From assembly GCA_963920635.1 (NCBI GenBank), contig OY987302.1, forward strand, positions 31,409,278 through 31,473,277: DNA of 64,000 bases, in the 5' to 3' direction. Positions 45,757 to 57,154 of this stretch are shown piece after piece (the stretch's first letter is position 1; each line of letters begins with the position of its first letter). A program made the position numbers and the translations under genes. A model generated the notes under the pieces. It ran no database searches, had not been told where the DNA came from, and worked only from the letters and a program-made list of their open reading frames with translations. Source of the DNA: Pseudeuparius sepicola. Lineage: Eukaryota; Arthropoda; Insecta; Coleoptera; Anthribidae.

Positions 45757-47144
45757 AGAAAATACCACTCCTGCTGCGCAGTCGTGGTATTTTCAGCTTT
45801 GGGATTATAATTCGTAAAATTAACGAAAGGTATTATCGATAATAGGCACACCACTTGTTATATTACCCCTGATAATTTATCATACCAAGTAGTCTAAGTA
45901 TCTCTTTTTTGTCTTGTGGGTTATCAATATTTAAAATTGTTGCTCCTGAAACAAGTGGCGGCTCCTAGAATTTTTTTAAGGTGTTCTGTGATTTTTGCAA
46001 AAAAACAAACAAACAAAAAACTTACCTATTTTTTATAAATGAGGTCTATCCTACGTCCTTTTCTGTTCACAAATTTTGTAATTACTTTGTCATTAAAATT
46101 GCATATTTCGGAAATTAATTTTTTTTCAATAGATAACATATGGAAAGAGCTGTTAAACGAACCTCGGTCAGTGAATTTCTGAGAAGTGTTTTGATTCGTT
46201 TTAGTGTTGAGAACCATCGTTCAGCCTCTGATGTTCTCATGGGAGTTGTTATCACGATTTCTAATAATTTTCTAGTCTCCTTCAATGTATCTCCTAGATT
46301 GTTGGCTATTAAAAATTTTTAGAACAGGTAGTGTGCCATTCAATATTCTGCAATCATTTCTTGTATAAATAGCAGACAGTTCAGTTCGTGATCGTTCCTT
46401 ATCAAGTGTGGGATAAAAGGAACATATGGAAGTGAGTTTATCCTCAGGAAATTTACCGAAATAACCTCCAAAGTATTCCAAAAAGAAAAGCGATGAAACT
46501 ACTAGATACTCTTTAAAATCAAATCAATCTTTAGCACAATTTATAATAACATCACACACCTCTAAAGCAGAAATCCGGTGATCAAATTTACTGTTGCATG
46601 GTCGGTTGCATTTACTTTCTGGTGGCTCATGACTTATTATATCTGATGCTTCACTAATGATGTTATCAATATTATTTCGAACTTGAATGATACTGCATTC
46701 AAAATTATCGATAGTGTCTTTTACTAGAGTGGGTTCGATTTTTCTCTGCTGCAATTGATGAAGAAGGATATCTACGTGCGGCATCACATGGTGGAAAAAG
46801 TCAGCCAAAAATTGAAGATCGGATCATTTAATGTACGGCGAATAGAGGCGGCTGCACTACAGACTGTGTTGTTGGAAAATTTATCTTCAATTTCATAGAT
46901 ACACTCAATGAGAGAGTTTCTATTTTCAGACACAACATTAATGGTCCGTATATTAAAATTCCAATGGGTTGTAGCACCGTGGGGGATCCTTCTGTTCACA
47001 ATCTTGTTCAACACTTCTACTCGTTGGGGTGAATTACTAAAAAAGCCAGGAATGTCTTGTAAATTCCCAAAAAATAATGTACTTGCTTATTTGTGGAAGC
47101 AGCTTTAGACATAATCAAATTTAACTGGTGGACCCAACAGTGTA

Positions 47145-48425
47145 CAGGGTGGCTCATTATAAATTGACACCCCCCCCCCTAACTTGTTACTTTTTGAGGT
47201 TAGAAAAAAGTTTTTTATAAAAGTTTTAGATACTAATACAAAGTTTTTTGTGACGATATTAGATCCTATACAGTGTGTTCTAGAAAGCCGTGGCAGACAT
47301 AACTTATGTTTTTTAAATGGAACACCTTGTATATTTTTGGATTATTGAATTCTTCGTGTTTTTCTGATTCCAAGGAAGTATATATATGTTATATGTTCGC
47401 CCTAACCGTTCGTTCAGAACTGAGCCTTTTTTGTGAGGGATTACTTCTTGGGTCATAGGTTGCCATGAAGACAAATGTCAAATTATAGTAATAATTATTG
47501 ACAGTTTGCAAGTATATTGATGCTTTGGAAACAAAATGGGCTATTTTAAGATTTCAGAGAAAAATGAAGAAGGGAAATTGAGAGAAATTAGAAATTTTAA
47601 ATAGAAACATAGTCAATAAACTTCATCAGATTTATTGTTTGAAATTAAAATTTTATTGAAAACGACAAGCATTAAGAAAAAGGATATACATATTACAAAT
47701 CCTCCACATGGCCTCCATCTTGCTCAATGCATTTATTGCTATTTGCTACTAACTTTCTGTTTATCGAGTCAATGATAAAATTGCTGTGTTCAGTATTTAA
47801 TATGTGGATTTCTTCCCGAATTCTACCTTTCAGTGTTTTTACATTTCCCGGTCTGTCAAAATAAATGTTGTTTTTTAAATAACCCCACAAAAAAATTATA
47901 AATATATATCATTTTTCTAAATGTTATTGTAGTTTTAAATAAAAATTAAATTTCAAACAATAAATCTGACTATTAACTATGTTACTATTTAAAATTTCTC
48001 ATTTCTCTCAATTTCCCTTCTTCATTTTGCCCTGAAATCTTAAAATAGGCCATTTTGTTTTCCAATGCGCAAATATACCTGTAAACTGTCAATAATTATT
48101 ACTATTATTTGTCATTTGTCTTCCATGGCAACCTATGACCCAAGGCAAGGAGTAATCCCTCACAAAAAGGCTCAGTTCTGAACCAACATATAAACTTCGT
48201 TGGAATCAGAAAAACGAGTAGCATTCAATAATCCAAAAATATACAAGGTGTTCCATTTAAAAAAGAAACAAAGTTATATCTGCCACGGCTTTGTAAAACA
48301 CCCTGTATAATGTCCAATAGCGTTTCAAAAAACTTTGTATTATTATCTAAAACTTTTATAAAAAACTTTTCTAACCTCAAAAATTAACAAGTTAAGGTGG
48401 TGTCAATTTATTCTGAGCCGCCCTG
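47145..48425. mobile_element. long-TIR mariner-like element (family M), copy 2
   Basis: Ends are TA-CAGGGTGGCTCATTATAA and TTCTGAGCCGCCCTG-TA. Arms of about 500 bp share AAATTGACACC, AATGGAACACCTTGTATATT and TTCGTTCAGAACTGAGCC. The centre (47693-47890, minus) encodes a mariner-like transposase C-terminus: MWGYLKNNIYFDRPGNVKTL, KGRIREEIHI, then NKCIEQDGGHVEDL and a stop. The element is therefore a deletion derivative of an autonomous mariner-like transposon. Confidence 0.85.
47693..47890 (-). pseudogene. mariner-like transposase C-terminus inside family M
   Basis: The peptide begins at the (F/L)WGYLK block that follows the last catalytic acidic residue in DUF4817-type mariner relatives. It ends with the common CIxxxGGHxE tail. 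It is open for 65 codons but lacks everything upstream, including all catalytic residues. The same region survives in decayed form in the copies near 22070-22260 and 63295-63460. Confidence 0.75.
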
Positions 48426-48427
48426 TA

Positions 48428-49973
48428 CAGGGTGGGCCAAATTTGACACTTTTAAAGGGAAACTTCTATTTTTGACGGTGATAGACGAAAACTGATATTG
48501 GTGTCTGAAGCTCATTTTTTATGATAAACTTAATGGCCAAAACCGCAAATCGATATCTGTCACCGTTCTTGAGTTACAGGGCGTTTTTCGAAAATATGCG
48601 TTTTCAGAAAGTGACCGTAACTTTTTTCGGGTTGAAAATTTTGTGTTTCTGTATGAACATTCTTAAAGCACTTTTTTAAGTAGAATCCAATGCTGCTACT
48701 ACATTTTTTTCTAGTCAATGGTTTAAGAGTAACCGATAAAAATATTGTTTTTTAAATGGAACACCCTCTATATTTTTGCATTTTTTAATAGAGCAAAAAA
48801 TTATTCCAAAAATATATAACACTTAATGATTTACTTAAGTAATTATCAATTACTAATAGCTTTTATGGTTTCATGTGTATAATTGGAAGCACGCCCTTTC
48901 AACAAGTAGGCTCTGGACGGTGAGACAATGAAACAACCGTGGAAAAATGTTTACTGTTACCTACCTGTCAAATTTTCAATTAGGCTGTTTAGGCAGGGTA
49001 AACATTTTTCTATTTTTGTGTAATTTATAAACTTAATAACATACCTACAATGAAATTTGAAAGTTATGAAAAATGGGATATGATAGTCTGTTTTATACAA
49101 TCCGGGGAAAAATCAGATGCAACGAGCAATTTATACTACGAGCGGTATCCAGAGAGAAGAGATCCTTTCAAGCACATTTTTGCAAGATTGCAACACAATT
49201 TGATTAATAGTGTTAGAGCAATAGTTAATAGATTTGATTAATAGTAGGCCGAAAAGGTAGGTACAAGTTAAACAGAGATAGGCATTTTCCCCGGATTGTA
49301 TAAAACAGACTATCATATCCCATTTTTCATAACTTTCAAATTTCATTGCAGGTATTTTATAAAGTTTATAAATTACACAAAAATAGAAAATTTTTTACCC
49401 TGCCTAAACAGCCTAACTGAAAATTTGACAGGTAGGTAACAGTAAACATTTTTCCACGATTGTCTCATTGTCTCACCATCCAAAGCCTACTTGATGAAAG
49501 GGCGTGCTTCCAATAATTATACACATGAAATCATAAAAGCTATTAGTAATTGATAACTACTTAAGTAATCATTAAGTATTATATATTTTTGGAATGGTGA
49601 TTTTTTGCTCTATTAAAAAATGCAAAAATATACAGGGTGTACCATTTAAAAATGTTATTTGTATGTCTATTTCTTTAACCATTAACTAGAAAAAAAAAGT
49701 AGTAGCAGCATTGGATTCTACGTAAAAAAGTGCTTTAAGAATGTTTTTACAGAAACACAAAATTTTCAACCCGAAAAAAGTTACGGCCACTTTTCGAAAA
49801 CGCACATTTTCGAAAAACGCCCTGTAACTCAAGAACGGTAACAGATATCGATTTGCGGTTTTTACTATTAAGTTTATCATAAAAAATCAGCCTCAGACAC
49901 CGATATCAGTTTTCGTCTATCTTCATCAAAAATAGGAGTTTCCCTTTAAAAGTGTCCAATTTGGCCCACCCTG
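48428..49973. mobile_element. 1.5-kb foldback (family N) derived from a mariner-like transposon
   Basis: Ends are TA-CAGGGTGGGCCAAATTTGA and AATTTGGCCCACCCTG-TA, and the left TA (48426-48427) is shared with family M copy 2. Arms of about 650-690 bp pair almost throughout and meet near 49200. Each arm contains the start of the same transposase gene (MKFESYEKWDMIVCFIQSGE): on plus at 49050 and on minus at 49346. The plus version continues about 45 codons further into the helix-turn-helix. Confidence 0.9.
49050..49241 (+). pseudogene. mariner-like transposase N-terminus at the centre of family N
   Basis: The frame reads YEKWDMIVCFIQSGEKSDA, then LYYERYPERRDPFKHIFARL and QHNL. It is equivalent to the first exon plus the start of the second in the transposase relic at 23165 (LEKYDML...FPERRQP). 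Only about 63 codons remain; the rest is replaced by the inverted arm. The mirror copy of the first 21 codons is at 49346 to about 49285 on the minus strand. Confidence 0.75.
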
Positions 49974-50568
49974 TACTTAGTGAGCAAAGGGATATTTTTT
50001 TAATTAATGCTTGAACGCCTGCATGTTGGCCGCTCATCGCCGCTGCCCCATCATAACTTTGTGCAATCAGTTTATTAGTTGAATTTTGAATTAAAGGATC
50101 TATAACACTTAAAATGGTTTTACTAAGGGTTTCTGCATCACATTTTTCAGGAATTAAGTAGTTCCAAAAACGTTAAATTGGCTCATCATCGTGAACATAT
50201 CTAAAAATAACTACCAGTTGAGATTTTGCCATAACTTCCGTTGTTTCATCCGCCATGATTGCCAAAAATGACGAATTATTAATTTCCTCCATTATTTGTT
50301 CGTGGCAGACTTCAAGTATACATTGTTAGCAGATCGTTCTGTATATCTTTGGAGGTGCCTTTAAATATTGAAGAATTCTTTAGGTGCTCACTTAGAGACG
50401 CATCTAATTCTGCCGAAAAATTTATAAGTCCTCGAAATATCCCCGGATTCTTGGAAGTATCGCTCTCATCATGTCCCCGAAGAGCCAATTCAAAAGCTCC
50501 ACAAAATTTAATGCAGTTTATTATTTTTGATAAAACATTTGACACATTTTCATTATGTCTCTGTACAG

Positions 50569-50645
50569 GGTGGGCAAATTTGGGCACTTTTAATAGGAAA
50601 CACCCATTTCTAAGCCAGATAGAAAAAAATGAACCCCCCACTCTC
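50569..50645. mobile_element. solo terminus related to family N
   Basis: TA-CAGGGTGGGCAAATTTGGG followed by CACTTTTAATAGGAAAC resembles the family N end. It runs only about 75 bp before repeat K begins, so it is a truncated copy that replaces the right end of the hAT relic. Confidence 0.55.
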
Positions 50646-51665
50646 GAGCTTAAGAGCAATGGCACCGCAAATAGTACAGATAAACGCACGGAATTCCGCT
50701 AGCTTTCTACCGTATACTCTACATGGAATTAGTCCCAGGACGTCCACCAAAAATGCAAAACGAAATTTGAAACTTCAAAATCTCTCTCCTCTGTTATACG
50801 TAAACTGATTTCTGTCAAACCTGTCTCAAACTGTGACGAAATGTAGGTCTACGATTCGTATGGACAATTTTTTTGTTTTTAATTGTAGTTTTTTAATGGT
50901 AACACAAATACTCCTTCAAATACTCCCGAGAAAATGAAACGGTAGCATTTTTGTAAATTTTACAAGTACCAACAATGTTTTTTAAAAAAAATTTTCATAC
51001 GAATTGTTCCTCCATCTATTAGTTACATTTTGGTAAAAAAATCGAATTTTTGGAACTGAAAATAAAAAAGTAGATCGACTTCTAGAAAAACACTGCAAAG
51101 CCGAAATCAATATGAATACACCGAATTTCCCCGTGCCCCCACTCCTGCCCTCTCCTCAAGCGAGTTTCCGTAGAGGGGACACTAAATAGACAAAGATAGG
51201 TACAATATGTTCGCCGTCGCACTCTTGTTTCCGCTTATCGTATTTTACAAGCTTTTTTATTTAACTTCACCTGTTAGTGTGGGTCGAATCTTGCAAGCTG
51301 AATTAGAACCACTTCCTGACATCCGATTGAGCTGAAATTTTGCATCCACCTTTAGTTCCGGTGTCAATGCAATATGCAATACTCAATATTGTAATACTTT
51401 CTACTTTCTAATACTTAATATGGGTATCAAATGAAAGGGCTTGAGAAGTAGAAAACGCTAAAGTTAGTGAGATCACACTAAATGCAATAAGGCTGCCGCT
51501 CGAAGATGGCGGATTACATTTTTTCTTTTCAACCCCCTGAATATGGGTATCAAATGAAAGGGGTTGACGAGTACAAAATAATAAGATAAGTGACGTCATA
51601 CTAAATCCAATATGGCGGACTAAATTTCTTTACCACTCTCCTGATATGGGAATCAAGTATGTACT
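50645..51665 (+). repeat. dispersed repeat family K, copy 2
   Basis: Direct copy of 2850-4262 with most of the tandem units lost. Shared landmarks are GGAATTCCGCTAGCTTTCTA, CCCAGGACGTCCACC and TAGAGGGGACACTAAATAGA, ending in ATATGGCGGACTAAAT. The join at 51410-51420 between the unique part and the tandem units is a deletion relative to copy 1. Confidence 0.75.
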
Positions 51666-52133
51666 AAAAAGCACAAAATAAAATAAAAGATAAAAACCTT
51701 TTTAAAAACAAGCTTTTATTTAAGCCATGTACTAAAACGAATAAAATGAAATAAATCATGTACTACATCGAATAGAATAGAATAAAATAAAATAAGTCTA
51801 GGTTTTTGTTAGAATAATTCAGTGCCAAATTGCGCCAAGTTTTTGTAATTTAAAAAGCTTGTCGCGAGAAATGTTCATAGAAAGTATGAGTGTGAAAGCA
51901 GCAACGGGTTTTCTGGCAACGACTTTGCCGCGGCACTCTCCGTGGCGGCGGGGGATGGCTCGCACCAATATGTATTAGGTCCTTCACTCAACGATTAGAT
52001 TCGAAATCTCCTTGCGATTTATTGTTGTTATTGACCACAACGCATATATAAATAAAAAATGAGTAAATACCTTTGAAATGGGCGATATTTTGGAATATTT
52101 ACATAGTGTGTGTGTAAGTCTAAAGACCTGAAC
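51666..52133. other. fragment of family L and a short GC-rich patch
   Basis: 51690-51850 is a reverse-complement piece of the AT-rich part of family L (compare 4440-4620, with TTTTAGTACATGGCTTAAAT in the opposite sense). It is followed by a GC-rich patch (51900-51965, with GCCGCGGCACTCTCCG and GGCGGCGGGGG) of unknown origin. No gene was recognised. Confidence 0.5.
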
Positions 52134-52290
52134 GTCGCTATTTTGAGTAGCGTGACTTTGATTTTTTTGCTAGATAGGCATCCCCTTGTCACCCTCTACC
52201 ATAGCTCAGAAGTTCAGAATTTGTTACCCTCGTCTTCACCCATTTTCAACCCCCTAAGCCAAAAACGAAAAAAAGACCAGAAAATCGTTA
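52134..52290 (+). repeat. 147-bp repeat, left flank unit
   Basis: One unit (CAGAAGTTCAGAATTTGTTA, CCCATTTTCAACCCC) matching the array at 57155-57575. The non-LTR element at about 52318-57150 lies between this unit and that array, so it is inserted within the repeat. Confidence 0.8.
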
Positions 52291-52627
52291 CTTTTAATGT
52301 TTTTTTTAATGATTTTTTTATTATTATTATTATTACAGATACAGGTACACTGTGTTATTAAAAGCACTACTTGTACAAAAATTGAGATAATCAGTATCTT
52401 AATAATACCTAAGGGAGTTTGACAATAGTGTAACAATAACAAAGAAAAATACACATACATGCTACATAAACCAAAGGTTTGTGCGTAGCACAAAAAATGA
52501 AAAAAAAAAAAAAAATTTAACTAAGTGAGATTATCAGCGACATTCAACATTTAACACTAAGCAAAGACTCATTAAAGGTGTCCCAAAACATAAACATTTG
52601 ACATATTACAATATCGGCATTCAATAA

Positions 52628-54053
52628 CTATACAAAAATATCTGTGTAAAATTTGTTAATTAACCATATTTTAATTCGTTTTTTGTACAAGATAAAGCTA
52701 TTAATAGTTCTGTAAGTCACATCCAGTTGATTATACAATGACACACCCACACTAAACGCAGCTCTCCGGGCAAATGATGTATTGGATCTAAGTACTGTGA
52801 CACTTCTACCAGTCTCACTCCTCGTGTTGTATATTGAACTAGAAAAAAACTTATATTTTTTGTCCTTATGTATGAGCAATAAGCACGCACTGTAAAAAAG
52901 TTCCCTAACACTAAGGACCTGACTCTCGATAAATAACAAATTTGAAGGGTACAAAATCGGTCTCTTAAGTATTTGTTTTAAAATTCTCAACCTTCCTTCT
53001 GTAACATTGGTAAGCTGAACCCCATGCAACAATAGCATACTGCAAGATAGATTGTACCATTGCAAAATATACAACTTTTATGGATTTATTATTTAATATG
53101 TTACGCAGCAATCTTATCTTAAATAGAGTAACTCTCAAAGCCCTCATCATGTTCTCTATATGCAAATTCCATTTTAAGTAGGGATCTAATGTTAGTCCTA
53201 AATATTTAATTTTATTGACTCGTTCCAAAAGAAAAGTGCACTGACAGGGCTCTAATTTTTGCAAACAGGCTAGTTTATGGAAAGCAATATTTCGTAATTG
53301 ATATGGATAATTTCTTTCCAGTATTGAAAAAGTCATAAATTTAGTTTTATCATAATTTACCGACAACAAATTCTCCGTAAGAAGCTGAAACATCACCGGC
53401 AACTCTTCCTGAACTCTATGTACAACCGTCCCCCAGTCATCAGCACCAGATAAAATTACCATGTCGTCAGCGTAAGCTATCATTCGAGAAGCAATCCCTG
53501 TTCTAAGGAGATTATTTATGTATATTAAAAATAGAAGAGGTCCCAGCACCGTGCCCTGGGGGACACCACAGGACACAAAACAGGGATCACTAAGCGAGTT
53601 TTCAACTCTTACTTTTTGGGTTCTGTTTTCCAGATAGCTTTGAATTAATTTATGCGCAACTCCACGGATGCCATACTGATAGACACGGTCTAACAGCAAA
53701 GAATGAGGGACCGTATCAAAAGCCTTAGCAAGATCTATAAATACAGCTATAGCCTTTTTTCCATTGTCGAGAAGTTGATGTAAGCTATGAGTCAAATCAA
53801 AAATAGCATCAGAAGTCCCCCGGCCAGATCGAAAACCGTATTGAACATCAACAAATGCCTGTCGGCTCTCAAGAAAGCTTAATAATCTAGTTTTTATAAC
53901 CCTTTCGGCGATCTTAGCTAGGGTATTCGTAAGAGAGATGGGTCGGTAGTTGTTTACATCCATCATGTTACCCGCCTTAAACACTGGAACAACTATGGCA
54001 GACTTGAAAACATCAGGAAAGATTCCGGCTTCAATCATCTTGTTAAGGATATA
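52628..54053 (-). pseudogene. non-LTR ORF2, reverse transcriptase part
   Basis: The protein contains GIFPDVFKSAIVVPVFKAGN, NYRPISLTNTLAKI, YGFRSGRGTSDAIFDL, AIAVFIDLAKAFDTV (first catalytic D), CGVPQGTVLGPLLFLIYIN, and the catalytic box AYADDMVI at about 53455-53480 with flanking SGADDW. It continues into KIKYLGLTLDPYLKWNLH and the C-terminal LQYAIVAWGSAY. A frame change near 53005 leads to VTEGRLRILKQILKRP and the tail, ending at a TAA at 52628. This is the polymerase for target-primed reverse transcription. Confidence 0.9.
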
Positions 54054-54654
54054 CAGGGTGATTCAGGAGGAAATGTCAATATTTTAGGTACGTATTCGGG
54101 GACCCAAAATAAACATAAAAGTTCCTATAAACATGGGTCCTATTCCCGGCCGTTACCGAAATACAGGGGTAAACAACATTCAATTTAAGGTTTTTATTAC
54201 ATTATTTATAACAGGTAGGCTAGGTTTTATAGTTTTCAAAAATGCCACCGTTTACTTCTAAACATAAGTCAGCTCTCTGGTGAATAGCTCGGGTCGCTCT
54301 ATGAATGGATACGGGCCTGTTTCTTATAGTTGCTGCTGCATTTATTATTCGATCGAGTAATGCATCTCTAGTGTTTACTTTACTAATATACCAATGATTT
54401 AAACCACCCCCAAAGACAATAATCCAGAGGATTAAGGTCTACTATTGCTAAGCAACAGGAATTTCCGCCTGAATCACCCAAAACCTAGCCTACCTGTTAT
54501 AAATAATGTAATAAAAACCTTAAATTGAATGTTGTTTACCCCTGTATTTCGGTAACGGCCGGGAATAGGACCCATGTTTATAGGAACTTTTATGTTTATT
54601 TTGGGTCCCCGAATACGTACCTAAAATATTGACATTTCCTCCTGAATCACCCTG
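54054..54654. mobile_element. 601-bp MITE inside ORF2
   Basis: Ends are TA-CAGGGTGATTCAGGAGGAA and TTCCTCCTGAATCACCCTG-TA. The arms are about 180 bp and almost perfectly inverted (GTATTCGGGGACCCAAAATA, CCCGGCCGTTACCGAAATAC, AACAACATTCAATTTAAGG). The middle is unpaired and non-coding. Removal with one TA still leaves the two ORF2 halves in different frames, so an additional small indel lies nearby. The high arm identity suggests a recent insertion. Confidence 0.93.
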
Positions 54655-56231
54655 TATATCAACGGAATCATTATGAAGTCTTTTATTTTTTTTTAGGATA
54701 AACGTACTAATACCATCAGGCCCAGTTGAGGATTCATTTTTTAAATTAGAGATGTACCTAGAGACCTCATCACCATCTATTCCTTCAAGATAAATAGAAT
54801 CTTGTGAGTGATAATTACTTCTTTGAGATATGTTTAAGAGAGCGTTCTGTCCCATTATTTTTCACCAACACTACAGAAGTAAGTATTCATGTGAGAAGCA
54901 ATTTCCTTGTTATCAACTATTTCCGACCCGCCAACTATAATTTTATTTACACAAACTTTATTCCTTTTTTTGTCGTTTGTAGCCTCACGTATAACTTCCC
55001 ATGACTTTTTCATGTCTCCATTTACCCGTGTCAATTTACCATAGTAGTAATTATTTTTTACTTGTTTTATTAAATTAGTGAGTGAATTTCTGTATGTTTT
55101 GTATTGTCTACTTAGGAACTCATTATTTACAGCATTCTTTAGTTTTTTATACATTACATCTCTTTTCCTAATTGATGTTAACAATGCAGAGGTAATCCAG
55201 GGCTTAAGTTTTTTGTTACGTGAATTTTGTTTTATAATTTTTGTGGTAGTACTTTGCTTAATATAGTCATTGATAATGTTTACGAATTTGCATGCAGCTG
55301 AGTCTACATTTTGATCATTTATGACAGCGGCCCAAGACTCCTCTTTAACCAAATCAATTAGTTTTACAAAGTCAATTATGTTCTTAATTTGACCTTTTGA
55401 ATGATTTACTGTAACAGGTATGTCGTCAGTATTTGTATGAATATTCAGAAATACTGGAAAGTGGTCTGTAATTTGAGTTTTTACAATGGTAAAAATGTTG
55501 CTTTTTATTTTAGTCCCAACACTCTTAACAAAATAATGGTCTAAACATGAAACTGCGTTGTTCGATTCCCAGGTACTTTCAACAAAATAATTTATAAAAC
55601 CAAATTCACTTAATATGTCTATATACTCATTTGTTAGGTCTGTCTTGTCCATCAAGTTGATGTTGAAATCACCTGCGACGATTTGATTCAATACTCTAGA
55701 TTCATTATTCAGATATTCTCTTAAATTAGTCAAAAATAAATTAACATTAGTCGAAGGAGGCCGATATCCAGTTAGTAACGTATAGTTAACGTTATTTTTA
55801 TGAAGTACAACCCGCTGTAACAAAATCTCGTTAAAATTTACTATATTAACCTCGTGATGTAAGTTCTTATTAATATACAACAGAGAGCCATCATTTTGGT
55901 TAAATTTTGACGTACTGTAAAAGATATCATATCCATCAATACCGTAGAGAGCAGCGTCAAGAACATGCCATGTTTCACTCAATAGTATTACATCATATCT
56001 TACATCAATGCCATTTAAAAACACAATAAATTCATCCAAGTTATGATTTACACTCCTAATATTAAATTGGCATATGTTAATCTCGCCTTTTGAATTAAAG
56101 AGAATTTCGTTAAAATTAGGATGATCCACGCTGGTTAGTATTATCTCCCTCTCAACATCACTTTGTAGGTATTCAATATCTAAGATTCCATTCATTATAT
56201 AAAATAATAGTCTATACCCGAAACGCACCAC
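54655..56231 (-). pseudogene. non-LTR ORF2, endonuclease part
   Basis: The minus-strand protein starts at about 56231 (the first Met of the open stretch, not proven as the true start) and carries INICQFNIRSVNHNLDEF, VILLSETWHV, VAGDFNINLM, SCLDHYFV and TDHFPVFLNI. This is the EEP/APE-type endonuclease with its ET, GDFN and DH residues. A linker (RNKKLKPWITSALLTSIRKR, YYYGKLTRVNGDMKKSWEVI) follows and ends in a premature stop at 54855 after YFCSVGEK. An A5 run at that point explains the frame change, and the next frame continues ALLNISQRSNYH...TGPDGIS to the MITE. Confidence 0.88.
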
Positions 56232-56381
56232 AAAAAAGTATGGATCTAATTAAAGATCAAGTAAATGTATATCTGAAAACCAGCAACAGCAACACAGAAA
56301 AAAAAGAAGTAATCAATAACAAGACCCTCAAAAATAATGCCACCGTAGTCTGTAAAAGAAGACAATATAACAAACGATAAG

Positions 56382-57022
56382 TTAGTTAGCAGAGCGTGGC
56401 AGTTTAGCTTTCAAGTCCTGAATATCACTCCCACACTTTACCGTGATCTTATTTCCACCAACACTAGTCACAACTCTTCCTCCATAAATCCAAACATTAC
56501 TGCGACCCAAGGTTCTTTCCGCTTCTTTATACAAGTTATAGATTGATTTGGTGAGGTCCTCTCGGATGACAAGCCCAGTACCCTTGAGCAGCTTTCTCTT
56601 TGTTAAAATTTCCTGTTTGAGTTGTAGCTTGGCAGTAGTAAGGAGCACAATATCATTACCATTCTTGTCTCTTCCCAACTTAAAGCAGTTTTCAATCGAA
56701 TCAGACGACAGCGCTATATTTAGTTTATCCTGTAAAATATTCAATACTTGATTCTGATGGTCACCTTTGTTATCAATTTTTAACCCATAAATGCGGACTC
56801 ATCAGTGTTTTTATGTAATTTGTTGTTTTCGATTTTTAGTGAATCTAGTTTTAGTCGTAAATCGTCGATGGATTCCTTCACGACGGCCTTGATTTTTTCC
56901 TCAACCACCGGTGCTACTTTATTGATAATGGTATTGATAAATTTTTCGTCTTTTAGGAGTTCGGTTATTGTTTCTCTGATTATTACCTTCATATCATTTT
57001 GCTGTTCTCTAGTGAAAGGCAT
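56382..57022 (-). pseudogene. non-LTR ORF1 (nucleic-acid chaperone-like)
   Basis: Two adjoining frames on the minus strand encode a charged helical N-terminus (REQQNDMKVIIRETITELLK, VAPVVEEKIKAVVKESIDDL, likely coiled coil) and a C-terminal domain (NCFKLGRDKNGNDIVLLTTA, KRKLLKGTGLVIREDLTKS, ALPRSAN-like end). The order of coiled coil followed by an RRM-like fold without CCHC knuckles is seen in ORF1 of some CR1/L2-type elements. A frame change near 56750-56780 separates the halves. Function, RNA binding in the ribonucleoprotein, is inferred from position. Confidence 0.65.
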
Positions 57023-57154
57023 CCCGATGTGTTGGTTAATATTGCATATACTCGCAAAATTTCACGATTTGAACACTACAAAACTTAGTAAAATTAAACC
57101 ATTTACAACAGATACAAACGGAAACACGTCTACGCGGTGGCGGTCGCTACGCTA

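Larger units (their letters stand above)
45952..50570 (-). pseudogene. ZMYM/DUF4371-type hAT transposon, split by two insertions
   Basis: Minus strand from about 50570: HNENVSNVLSKIINCIKFCG, AFELALRGHDESD, KNPGIFRGLINFSAELD and IQNDLL (DUF4371 region); then MADETTEVMAKSQLVVIFRY and SYDGAAAMSGQHAGVQALI. The frame changes near an A7 run, and HCWVHQLNLIMSKAAS resumes beyond the insertions at about 47110. Next are RRIPHGATTHWNFN, an acidic helical region and SFHMLSIEKKLI. The low-coordinate terminus near 45952 (CAAGTGGCGGCTCCTAG) is a typical hAT end. The two insertions occupy 47145-49973. Stops and frame changes are numerous, including a TAA just before the insertion site. The right end is replaced by an unrelated TIR fragment at about 50569. 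Confidence 0.8.
52318..57150 (-). mobile_element. near-complete non-LTR retrotransposon (jockey/CR1-like)
   Basis: On the minus strand the order is a short 5' leader (about 57150-57022), ORF1 (57022-56382), ORF2 with endonuclease and reverse transcriptase (56231-52628), and a 3' UTR ending in TAA repeats at about 52318-52337. A 601-bp MITE is inserted at 54054-54654. Breaks are few: one frame change in ORF1, one in an A5 run at the endonuclease/RT boundary, the MITE, and one near 53005. The (TAA)n tail is like that of I-type elements, but no RNase H domain was seen, so the clade remains open. Confidence 0.88.
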
